DNA of 64,000 nt from Cyclina sinensis (lineage: Eukaryota; Mollusca; Bivalvia; Venerida; Veneridae). The DNA lies in the NCBI GenBank assembly GCA_012932295.1, contig JAAONU010000010.1, positions 27,711,348-27,775,347 of the forward strand, given 5' to 3'. A model generated the notes under the pieces. It searched no databases. It was not told where the DNA came from and saw only the letters and a program-made list of their open reading frames with translations. The position numbers and the translations under genes are program-made. Each line of letters begins with the position of its first letter. Positions within the stretch are counted from its first letter, which is position 1. Shown one piece after another: positions 37,585-47,968 of this stretch.

Positions 37585-38059
37585 CTCAACATACATAGAA
37601 CACTGGCTTGTTTTTCGCAACTGGTCCTTGGTAACGTACAGAAAAACACTAAATGAACATACAATGTCATAATATATAATATAAGGGTGGTCTGGTTTGT
37701 ATGCATTTCAACTTTCTATCAATGGCAAAGGTTTGTGAGATGGGAGTTTCTTTCTCGAAATGATATTTTTTCAAAGATTCACGTATAGTTTGATGCATGC
37801 ATTTTATCATTTCTTATCATTATTATTACTATTGCTTTTTTGTAATGTTCTGGCTGATTTCATGAGTTAGGATTTTTTATATGTTTTGTATTTTGTCTAA
37901 AAAGTAGATTTAAAATTAATAAACCCTCAGTTTTCGGTCTCTAAGATCTAAGGCAAGTACTTATGTCAACACCCTTCTATCATTTATGCTGCTTAAGAAA
38001 ACAATATCAATATTATTTTACTCAACAATTTTGATACAAACATTTAAAATGCAACTTAC

Positions 38060-38128
38060 AGATTTATTATATGAAATAACAGCTATATTGGATTGGAGCT
38101 CTCCACCAAAACCTGTTGATATCTGAGA
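38060..38128 (-). CDS. weak candidate exon of unrecognised gene
   Basis: A perfect donor (aaatct|gtaagt) ends a 23-codon frame, SQISTGFGGELQSNIAVISY then NKS. Phase 0 from the preceding exon requires the second of two tandem acceptors (ttag|gaag|tct). It does not chain in phase to the exon at 37510-37584, so either one of these is wrong or an exon is missing. Confidence 0.3.
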
Positions 38129-38334
38129 CTTCCTAAATGGAAAAAAAAAATCAAGTGCCGGTCGAACCGATGCTCCCCGAATAGGTTTTGGACACAGAAT
38201 AGTGTGTCCATAAAGTCTTTGCCGAATTCAGCATAAAGATATCATGATATTGGTAGTTGCTGAAAAAGGTTAAAACTGTTTAAATATGCAATGAAGAATG
38301 TAAGACAGTTACCATTTTATTCTTTAGTTTTCTA

Positions 38335-39272
38335 TCACTCAGACTGTGGCAGTCCTATCCAGACAGTGTCATGGTCACTGAAGTAGGCTGGTGACAGGTA
38401 AACCAGAGGTTCTGTCTTCAAGTTTGTATATGCTTGGTCAAGAGTAGAACAAGTCTTGCAGGTTGGAGAGTCCACTATGCTGTGTAAGGATTTACTTTGT
38501 AGAGTGACACAGCTGAAGTCCCAAAGAATGATCAGGCGTTGATCAGGTGGAATACGAGATATCGTGTGATCTATACGCCTGGATATTGCATTCTTATTTC
38601 CATCTGGTCAGGTGCACAGTAAACCAACACGAGATACAGTGTTTGCTGTTAAATTTCCATCCTCACCAAAAGAAGGTCAGCATGCACTGATGTTGAAGCT
38701 TCGAGGCATGTTGACTCAAAGTTGGTGTTCACATAGGCAAGAACTCCTCCAGCTCGTTTATGTGACCTGTCCTGCCGAAATGGACGCATACCTTGTATCT
38801 CTGGTGTTTTGTGTCTCTTAAGTCATGTCTCAGTGAAACAAAGTAGAGCAGCTAAGCTAAAGTCATGACTGGCCCTGATATTCTGTACATGTTTTACAAA
38901 TGATCGCACATTCTGAAGCGCAATAGAAAGAAGGTTTGATGGCTTTGTGATGACTGGGTGTTGTGGAATTTTGAACATTTTGTTGTTCATCTTATGAAGT
39001 GTGTCAGTACTGTCTTTGTTGGCTCTGATCTTCTTTTTATCAAACTTAGTTATAAAGAATTCACCGAGATATGTAACACGACTGAGTGCTACATAACACT
39101 GTCCATCACTGAATCGACCTACTATACTTTCAACACACTTGGACAATGTCATACCTTGAGTTTTGTGCATTGTACATGCCTAGTATAGACAAAGTGGGAA
39201 CTGTTGTCTGATGACTCCACATGTTTTGGTTCGAATATGCACTTCATTTCTGAATATATGAGTTCCACCTGG
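38335..39272 (-). pseudogene. decayed Helentron: Pif1-type helicase C-terminus plus endonuclease
   Basis: Reading the minus strand, the first part encodes the end of a Pif1/Helitron-type helicase: VHIRTKTCGVIRQQFPLCLY, a stop, then TMHKTQGMTLSKCVESI and GQCYVALSRVTYLGE (helicase motifs V and VI). Without a break follow NVRSFVKHVQNIRASHDFS and LLCFTET, the start of an exonuclease-endonuclease-phosphatase domain. TGA stands where the TetW-L tryptophan is expected. Further pieces, GGVLAYVNTNFES, IPPDQRLIILWDFS and STLDQAYTN with AYFSDHD near the end, are in shifted frames. Helicase fused to this type of endonuclease is the hallmark of Helentrons. Several stops and frameshifts show that it is dead. 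The N-terminal Rep part is missing. Confidence 0.85.
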
Positions 39273-39329
39273 GTATTTTCAGGCTATTTGAGGGAATTTT
39301 AAGCGACTTTGCTGACCATATTTTTGTTG

Positions 39330-40655
39330 AAAAAATATAAAGGGCAGTAACTCAAAAGTTATGAAGGGGAGGGTTAAGGGTTTTATGCATTTCACTTCTT
39401 CTCAATAAGATCTATCTACCCACGATGTTTCTTGTTGATACCTCTTGTAGTTTCAGAGTTATGTCCCAGACAAAGTTCAAAGTATAATAAATGAAAAAAG
39501 GGCAATAACTCCGAAATTAGACAAGGCAGATTTAAGGTTCATATGCACTGCTATTCAACCTAAAGAGATCTATCTACCTACAAAGTTTCTTGTTGATACC
39601 TCTTGTAGTTGTAGAGTTATGTCCCGGACAAAGTTCATAGGGTAAAAATGAAAAAAGGGCAATAACTAAAAAATAAGGCAAGGTAGAGTTTCGGTTCATA
39701 TGCACTGCACTTCTACTCAATGAGATCTATCTACCTTCAAAGTTTTTTGTTGATACCTCTTGTAGTTTCAGAGTTATGTCCCGGACAAAGTTCAAAGTAT
39801 AAAAAATGAAAAAAGGGCAATAACTCCGAAATTAGACAAGGCAGATTTAAGGTTCATATGCACTGCTATTCAACTTAAAGAGATCTATCTACCTACAAAG
39901 TTTCTTGTTGATACCTCTTGTAGTTGTAGAGTTATGTCCCGGACAAAGTTCATAGGGTAAAAATGAAAAAAGGGCAATAACTAAAAAATAAGGCAAGGTA
40001 GAGTTTCGGTTCATATGCACTGCACTTCTACTCAATGAGATCTATCTACCTACAAAGTTTTTTGTTGATACCTCTTGTAGTTTCAGAGTTATGTCCCGGA
40101 CAAAGTTCAAAGTATAAAAAAATGAAAAAAAGGCAATAACTCCGAAATTGGACAAGGCAGAGTTATGGTTCATATGCACTGCACCTCTACTCAATGAGAT
40201 CTATCTACCTACAAAGTTTTTTGTTGATACCTCTTGTAGTTTCAGAGTTATGTCCTGGACAAAGTTCAAAGTAAAAAAAAATGAAAAAAAGGGCAATAAC
40301 TCCGAAATTAGACAAGGCAGAGTTACGGTTCATATGCACTGCACTTCTACTCAATGAGATCTATCTACCTACAAAGTTTTTTGTTGATACCTCTTGTAGT
40401 TTCAGAGTTATGTCCTGGACAAAGTTCAAAGTAAAAAAAAAAAAGAAAAAAAAAGGCAAAACTCCGAAATTAGACAAGGCAGAGTTACGGTTCATATGCA
40501 CTGCACTTCTACACAATGAGATCTATCTACCTACAAAGTTTCTTGTTGATACTTCTTGTAGTTTCAGAGTTATGTCCTGGACAAGTAAATGCGGACGGAC
40601 GGACGGACAGACGGACGGACAAAGCGGCGACTATATGTTCTCCTTTCAGAAGGTA
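39330..40655 (+). mobile_element. tandem-cored (HINE-like) element with higher-order repeat
   Basis: It has about eight units of roughly 157 bp containing 'gggcaataactccgaaattaga', 'gttcatatgcactgcacttct' and 'ttgttgatacctcttgtagtt'. The third and fourth units repeat as a nearly identical 315-bp dimer (landmark ggcaataact at 39501, 39816 and 40132). It ends in ggacggacggacggacagac and a short complementary ending. It starts directly beside the decayed Helentron. Confidence 0.75.
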
Positions 40656-40917
40656 TAAAAACATGTTTTGAAAATAGTATTTATTTTCCATAACATGTAA
40701 CTAGATTGAATTTCCCAGAAAATAAAATTCATTCCAATAGTACTGAAAACTTCCTCAAAAAACTTTGTGCTATCTTAGCACAAAGACCATTAAACTACAT
40801 TCTTTTATATTTTCCTTTCTGCAACTTTCAAATAATCAACCAACATTACACTCAAATTTCGCACAGCCGAAGGAATAAGATTTAAACAAGCATGCCAGTT
40901 TGTGCACTTCAACTTAC
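40656..40917. other. AT-rich intron sequence
   Basis: It lies between the tandem-cored repeat and the next minus-strand exon. No feature was found. Confidence 0.4.
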
Positions 40918-41071
40918 CTTTGAATAATTCACTATGTTTATTAGTGCCTCATTGCCCAAGATGTTTCCCTCTGATTCAATGAGAAGCTTTAGGATAAAGT
41001 CTGCTATAGCCTTTGTCTGGTTCTTGTCTATTTTTAGGTATCCCATTTCTGTTTTAGTGCTGCTTTTGTTA
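40918..41071 (-). CDS. exon 3 of unrecognised minus-strand gene
   Basis: The 154-nt exon has acceptor acattttctag and strong donor caaag|gtaagt, entering in phase 2 and leaving in phase 0. It encodes NKSSTKTEMGYLKIDKNQTK, AIADFILKLLIESEGNILGN and EALINIVNYSK. The Leu/Ile-rich pattern suggests alpha-helical (HEAT/ARM-like) structure, but I do not recognise a family. It joins exon 2 in phase, restoring an Asn codon at the junction. Confidence 0.65.
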
Positions 41072-41411
41072 CTAGAAAATGTTAAAGAAAACAAAATTGT
41101 TTTAATAACACACCATGACTTTGTTTTATTGCATTTTTTTTCATTTCAATCTGACTTGATTTTAAAAGTTAAAATGCTCATTATGCAAGGGAGGTAACTA
41201 TTCATCATACCATTACAAAGCGAAAGTAACCTTCATTGGAAAAAATCAATGAGCATAGAATTATGATGTTACAGACTACTTGATACAACTTAAAGCTGCT
41301 TGTTCACAGACTTTGGGTCAAAATTAATATTTCTCAAAAAGCTGTTCAAAGTGACTATAGCATAATAATACCAAAAACTACATCAAATATAACGAACATT
41401 AGTCTTCTTAC

Positions 41412-41488
41412 TTTATCAAGTAGTTGGTAAACACTTCACGTTGACAGTATGGGTTGGACATCTTAAGGATAACACAGAACTGAAGATT
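41412..41488 (-). CDS. exon 2 of unrecognised minus-strand gene
   Basis: The 77-nt exon is phase 0 to 2. Acceptor tttcagtctag is followed by AAT CTT CAG; the earlier AG (gtttcag) would put a stop in frame. Donor is ataaa|gtaaga. It encodes NLQFCVILKMSNPYCQREVF then TNYLI. Confidence 0.6.
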
Positions 41489-41992
41489 CTAGACTGAAAC
41501 TATACATGTTGCTGTCTCCAAATTAGATCTGGAATATATTAAAAGATATCAATGGTTCAGTTTCACATAAATTAAAACATTAAACAAAATGAAATTCATG
41601 CTATTTAATGAAGAATCAATTTGTGAGCTTTCAATGGTTACAAAACAGTTGCTATTAAATAAAGAAACAAATATCTCATTATCACATTTCCCTTTTGATG
41701 TGTGCTTTTTACTTAATTCTCTCAAGAAAACAGTGTCTTTCTTTCCATAATAAGTTGGACTTATTTCAACTCTGATAATGTTTACCACAAATTGATTTTA
41801 AGATATTTTGTCAATTTTGTATATATGTTTTTTGCATTCTTACAATTGAGAACATTACACCGTCTTCACGTCTTTCGATATAACACAAATAAAACCGAAC
41901 ACCAATGATTTCTTCAAAATTATGGGAGATCAAGTCGCTTTTTACAATTTTAGACAAATAAAGGCATAATTAAATCTAAACAAAAATATTAC

Positions 41993-42067
41993 CTGCATCA
42001 AAGTCTGCATCTGAAAGTCTGGTTCTATGGCTGAATAGAGGAGTTCACTTTCATGTAGAATCAACAT
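41993..42067 (-). CDS. exon 1 (start) of unrecognised minus-strand gene
   Basis: ATG at 42067 lies one base after a possible acceptor (ccagttttag). The frame runs 25 codons, MLILHESELLYSAIEPDFQM then QTLMQ, to donor gatgcag|gtaata in phase 0. An in-frame stop lies upstream both in the genomic sequence and in the candidate 5' exon, supporting this start. Exons 1-3 together give about 102 helix-rich residues. No known family is evident to me. Confidence 0.55.
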
Positions 42068-42458
42068 TCTAAAACTGGTTCAATTCTCCTGATTACAAAG
42101 GAAGTACAGATCTGTTATCTTGATATTCTTCAAATCATTCTAAGCATTAACATGTGTTCATTTGCACTTGGCTATTATATAAACAAACGTCATGGGTTGA
42201 ACATTGATCAGAAATGTCTATATTATGATTGACCAGATGTTAAATGATGTTCTAGCTCTATTCTTTATACAAGTAAAACATTATTCTAGCTCTATTCTGT
42301 AGACATGTAAGGCTTTTGAAATTCAGGCAGTCTAAGCAGGAACTAACTTTAACTTGTACAAACGGAATATTATTTACACAAACCAAATATTTTTATCATT
42401 CTTTTTTCTGACCATTTTCTTATTTCAATGATATATTTTAGCTTGCGCTAAGGTTATA

Positions 42459-42730
42459 ATGGTTTGGTTTATTAGGGTTTAATGCCATTTTAACAGCTAA
42501 GGTCATATTCCGGCGGTCAGTCCACCTAACCAGTGTTCCTGGGTATCCAACCAGTTTACTAACCAGTTTCTCCGCAAATGACTACTTCCTCACTTGCTTC
42601 AGAGGTGAGGAACAAATGTTCTATAGATGAAAATATCATGGAGAAATTTTGCCGGCCCTGATGGGGATTGAACTGGGATCGTCAGGTTTGAAAATCCAAT
42701 GGTCTACCGACTGAGCTAACCTGGCCGGCT
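42459..42730 (-). mobile_element. full-length tRNA-derived SINE with 12-bp target duplication
   Basis: On the minus strand it starts agccggccaggttagctcag, with A-box-like tagctcagtcgg and B-box-like agttcaatcccc, followed by a body shared with the copy at 28526-28773 and a ggcattaaaccc tail. The string gctaaggttata flanks it perfectly at 42447-42458 and 42731-42742. It is a SINE, not a functional tRNA gene. Confidence 0.88.
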
Positions 42731-42793
42731 GCTAAGGTTATACATACCAAATTAAAACACTGCAACATCAAGACAAGCTATCATTAACTTACC

Positions 42794-42932
42794 TTGTGGA
42801 TTAATCATGAATGGCCATTTTCTACCTATCTTCACCAGGACAGCATTAATGTGATGATTTCATTTTTGTCACATATTCCCACACTGGGCTGGTTAAGTTA
42901 AATAATCATCCCAAACATAGTTTTCACTGTAT
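42794..42932 (-). other. candidate 5' UTR exon
   Basis: A 139-nt stretch is bounded by acceptor aactttcag and donor cacaag|gtaagt. All frames close, including a short upstream ATG frame. It would be spliced directly in front of the ATG at 42067. Confidence 0.4.
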
Positions 42933-43164
42933 CTGAAAGTTAATAACAAAATATAAATACAAACTTTTAGAACAGGGAAACAATCTCACAAGTCATACAG
43001 CAGATTGCTGATCTGTAAATAAACAGAATCCTAATCTAGTACAGTTTATAATCTAAATCAGTCAAATACTCTGCTCTGAAAACAATATTCAATCAGTTTA
43101 TTGACAGGAAGTTAAGCTATCGCAAATGACAAAAGGTAAAAAAGGTAAAATAATAATAAAACAG

Positions 43165-43930
43165 GAGATGTTTGTGAAACACTTATGCCCCCCTGGCAGT
43201 ATACATTATGGGCAATGTACATGGAAATGAAATTTACCTTTGGAACTTAAAATCAATAGGGGTTATCTACAGGTACTATCTGAGATGCATCAACCTATCA
43301 AGTGTGACATGTCTAAGCTAAAACTAGACCTAGATTTTCTTATGATAAATCTGTATACCAAATTTTATTTCAGTATGTGCAACATCTGCAAAGAAAATGA
43401 ACGGAAACTGCAAATAATAGGAGTTTTTCGAAGTCCAAGGGGCATAACTCTGTCAAAAATTGCTCGATCGTACCAAAAACTGAACTTGATCTAGATATTC
43501 TTATGATTAATCTGTATACTAAATTTCATTTCGGTATGTGCAATCTCTGCGAAGAAAATGAACGGAAACTGCAAAAAAATGGAATTTTTCTAAGTCCAAG
43601 GGGCATAACTTTGTCAAAAATTGCTTGATCAAACCCAAAACAGAACTTGACCTAGATATTTTTATGATAAATCTGTTTACCAAAATTTATTTCAGTATGT
43701 GCAATCTCTGCGAAGAAAATGAACGGAAACTGTTGACTGTTGGTGGAAATACAGACAGACCAACAGACAGCAGCAAAGCAATATGCCCTCCCTTTTTCAA
43801 AGGTCGGCATAAAAAACAAGCGCTGTGTTCAAAAAAATGTCATGCCCCCGGCACGGCCTCAAAATTCTAAAAGTTTTGTGACAGACAGACAGACCAAAAA
43901 CAATATGCCCTCCCTCTTGGGGCATAGAAA
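43165..43930 (+). mobile_element. tandem-cored (HINE-like) element
   Basis: It begins gagatgtttgtgaaacactt then atgcccccctggcag. It has three units of about 180-190 bp carrying 'gaccta gat.tt.ttatgat.aatctgtatacc' and 'gcaatctctgcgaagaaaatg', then acagacagaccaacagacagcag. It ends with a hairpin (tatgccc...gggcata, 43904-43926) that repeats the start motif inverted. Frames of 80-90 codons inside are not genes. Confidence 0.75.
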
Positions 43931-44390
43931 CAAATGGTGCATAGAAAGAGCTAAAATGGTCAATAGAAAATCAATACAAAGCAAATGTTTTCACAATAAT
44001 TGTTTTTAAATTGACAGCAGCATTAAAGAGCTTTACATTAAATTCTGAATGAGTATTTTAAGTATGCAAATATTTTTTTTTTCTTACCACTTTTTGAAAA
44101 GTAGGGAACCTTGACCACTGGCAATGATACTGCGCATACTTTAAGGTCACTATATATCACCATCATTTGTCACAAAATAATTTCACTCCATAATTTTTGA
44201 AGAAAGGACATCTTCCTACAGAACGATTAATGTCACGGGTTCTAGCTGAAGTAAAAAGAAGAATCTCATGTATCTTTCACATCAAAACAGTAAAGTGATG
44301 TAAATATGACAAGATAAATATCTTAAATCTGAATTTGAGAAATTTTATCCAAAGTACTGCTGTTCTTAAAGTTGATCAATTTATCCACTA

Positions 44391-45437
44391 CAGTGGAACT
44401 TCCGAAAACCGAACACCCATGGGACCGGCCAAAAAGTTCGGATTTTGTAAGTTTCCAGAATTCAGAAGTCCGAATGATCTGGACAAGTTCAGGTGTCAAA
44501 CACCAGTGGTTTTTTATGATAGTGAATGCAGTCAGTCAGTATTGTTTAGCGTAACATGGAAAACATAATGCAAAATTAAAATTAATGAAAACTGTTTACA
44601 AACCTTCAACTTTCCAATGGTTTTGGAATCATTCACAAATTAGCTTTATTTTGTCCTCTAGGGACAGTTCGGTTATACGCTATTAAGATGGTGTCTTGGA
44701 CGTTTTGACTATGCAAATGTTGAAAATTTCATAAAATGCCATAATTGAAAGACCTTTTAATTTGCTCAATTTTGCTGTATTCACCAACCGCTTTTTTGAA
44801 AAGTTTGGAAAAAACATGCAAGTTACAAAAACCAACACATTGGCTGACTTTGGTTAAATAATTACGCTTTTTAAGACACCCCAATGACAATTTAATCCTT
44901 AACAAGAAATGTTTGTAAAACATACATGCCCGTAGCAGCACCTAATTGCTTGTGGTTGAGCAAAAGCGTTCTGTAGTTATTGATCAGAAACCGTTTTTGG
45001 GATCAAGGTCCCTGTGGCCTTCACCTTTGACCTAATGACCTCAAAATCAATAAGGGTCATCTACTGGTGATGACCAACCAGCATACCAAGTTTGGTGAAC
45101 CTAGGTCAAAGCATTCTCTAGTCATTGATCGGAAACCGTTTTTAGGATGAAAGTCTCTGTGAGCTTGACCTTTGACCAAATGACCTCAAAATCAATAGGG
45201 GGTCATCTACTGGTGATGAATAACCAGCATACCAAGTTTGGTGAACCTAGGTCAAAGCGTTCTCTAGTTATTGATCGGAAACCATTTTAAGGATGAAAGT
45301 CTCTGTGATCTTGACCTTTGACCTAATGACCTCAAAGTCATCTACTGGTGATGACCAACCAGCACAGTAAGTTTGGTGAACCTACGTCAAAGCGTTCTCT
45401 AGTTATTGATCGGAAACCGTTTTCAGAAGTTCCACTG
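44391..45437. mobile_element. Tigger/mariner-like TIR element with TA target sites
   Basis: The left end cagtggaacttccgaaaacc (44391) is inverted at the right end (gttttcagaagttccactg, ending at 45437), and both are flanked by TA (44389-44390, 45438-45439). CAGTGGAAC.TCCG.AA is the wording of pogo/Tigger-type termini in the Tc1-mariner superfamily. There is no transposase frame. A tandem-cored repeat occupies the right half. Confidence 0.75.
44900..45425 (+). mobile_element. tandem-cored repeat nested in the Tigger-like element
   Basis: It begins acaagaaatgtttgtaaaac then atacatgcccg, followed by about three units of 125-145 bp with 'cttgacctttgacc.aatgacctcaaa' and 'agcataccaagtttggtgaac'. 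The gacgg-rich segment and hairpin at the 3' end are missing, so it is truncated at the right. Confidence 0.65.
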
Positions 45438-45439
45438 TA

Positions 45440-47125
45440 TATGAAATATACAAGACAGTCTTTACCTCAAATTAATTCATTGAGTTAGCAGAATATGATT
45501 TTAAATCTAGTTTGTTCTCCTCCGCATAAATGACATTTATCTTACTAGATAAAAGAGACTTTTGAATATATAAGATGCTGGAAGTTGAGTGTACTATTTC
45601 AAATGTCAAAATTGTGAAGTATGTCGAACAAAGTAAAAACTGGCATAGATACTCACTTAATTCAAAATGTAAAACATGTGTAGTTAAATCACTGTTGTTG
45701 CATGTCTATTCCACAAATCAAATGCACTGGAGATACTCAGGTATTCGGCTGATAAAACTAGTCTACTTGCAGGTTCTTACAGTCTGCAATTGCTGTGTAA
45801 TATTAGATCAATCCGAAAAAAAGCTCACATATTGTATATGCAATCTGATGTTCATGAACACTTCTTGATATTTGTTTAATAGTTTCACACAGAGATTCAT
45901 CAAACATAACAGTTCTTAAATGTATATCTGTCCTGAAAAAAAAACAACAACAAATAAACCAAATTAATAAAAGATCAAAGTCTGTTGCAGGTTTAATGAA
46001 AAATAAACATTGTTCCGAAACAATGGGTATCTGGAGAATGCTATTCCTTAATTACTTCCACAATTACTTATGACAAAAATGCTACTTACTGTCCTGAACA
46101 GTTTTTCATTTGTATATAAGTTTGTGGACAATAATTCACATGTTAGTTGTCTCCCTTAAATACATTGGAATGATAAAATATTGAATAATCAGATTCTACT
46201 TACAAAATGTACAGTAATATAAATATAACTTTAGCAGCATTGTACATTATGTGGTAAAAACATGAAAAGACTGACTTACTTGGCCAGTTAGTGGAAGGAA
46301 TCTGCAAACCTCAAAATTGACTGAATACTGCCTGACTCTTTATTCCAGGTCCGTGCAATAGGAACTAGAAATAACAATGAACATTTATTAATTTTTGGAA
46401 CGGATTAAGTTTAAGACATATATTTTCTTAACATGTTTGTATTAAGCCATACAGTTTTTATTTCAAAAGAAAATAATCCAAAGACTTTGAAACCAAGAAT
46501 ATAAACACATTGTAAAATGAAGAGAAATCTGACAATTATGAAGCCTTACTAGTTTTACTGGATGTGTTAGTGAAGATATGAAACTAAACCCAGGAGCAAA
46601 ATTTTGCACATTGTTATCTCCCTCATTGATATCTGAATATATGCCCAAGAACTATCTGTCTATGTATTTAATATATTTATTGCTGTTACCAGTTGCCCAA
46701 ATAACTGACACCTCTGAAGAATACTTTCCTGAACTTACTTAAATTAACATGTGGGGCATAGTGGAAGAGACGAAAGGTGAAATAGGTTTGAGTAATTGAA
46801 AAGTACTTAAATGACTCTGTAATACAACAGAACTGTAGCTGACCAACATGGAAATTTTTCACTCTTATAAATAATATATAGAAAAAAGACAATTGTCCTG
46901 TAAATCATGTTTTAGGATGACAGAGAAAAAATGGTTTTATTGTAACAACTGAATTTTTGCACTAAGAAATAATTCTCCTAAGTATGATTTTAATTTATTG
47001 CAAAAAAAAAGGATGGACTGACCAACTGATTTGACTGTTTGAAACAAACGAGGTCAAATATATTATCACTTTTATTACAAAACTAAAATAAGAGAAAATA
47101 TATTAAGTAAATTATTGGTTTAAGA
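45440..47125. other. AT-rich non-coding stretch
   Basis: No exon with convincing splice sites was found. The 97-codon frame at 45575-45868 has no recognisable domain. Confidence 0.4.
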
Positions 47126-47129
47126 GAGT

Positions 47130-47285
47130 TTAATGCCCTTTTACAGTCAAACCATATACTGAGTTGGCAATTTACCTGACAATCGTTCCTAGAAAGGACC
47201 AGAACTAATGTCCTACTGGAGCTCGAATCCATGACCATCCAGAAATGTGAGGTTAAGGGATCGGCAGACAGGCAATTTCTTATCC
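47130..47285 (-). repeat. SINE-like repeat (second family)
   Basis: The minus strand reads ggattcgagctccagtagga (degenerate B box), ctaggaacgattgtcaggta, and a gggcattaaactctcttaaacc tail. It matches the repeat at 34925-35060. Confidence 0.5.
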
Positions 47286-47968
47286 ATTTGTCCTGGGAAA
47301 TAATCTGTAAGAAAATAAATTAGAAGCATGAATAAATAAAGGTAGTGAGAAAAAACAAAAATAGGCAGAACATGTTTGTTGCATGCCAATACCAAAGTTT
47401 TAGGCTTTTTTGGAGTATAAAGCAAGGCCTTAAAATGTCAATAAATGTTTGTTTAAGTTCCTTTATATTTTGTTTCGTGACCCTGTCTTGAGGAGTTTGA
47501 TTAATTCTGGTAGAAGTAAACATTGTCAAGTAAATAATGCATACTGATTACCATAAGTTTCTGTCTAATGGTTTCTGACAAGTACATCTTAAAAGAGTTT
47601 GTCTAAAAATGTCTACAGATGTTAAACACTGACTGCTGAATACTGTTTAATTTATATAACTAACCTATGTTATGTTGATTTTTTTTTTTTGTAAAGGTGG
47701 AATGACTTCTGGAAAAAAATAGACAATAAAAACAAACAACTAAACAAACAGAAATCTACAGCTAATAATAAAAACAAACTTTCCTGTAATGATAAATATC
47801 CTAATTCCATAAATCCTTTTGTTCATCACAGCACCAACTAAACAGTTCCTGCTAATAAATGTTTGTTTATATCTGTATTACTGTTGTTATATGCAGTTAA
47901 ATTATTTATATACACAAAAAATATGTCAAAACTATTTACACATGTGTAGAAATTTCAGCATAGTGACG

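Noticed and set aside
42640..42730. tRNA gene on the minus strand
   Set aside because: A- and B-box-like strings are present, but the element continues into a SINE body and has a target duplication.
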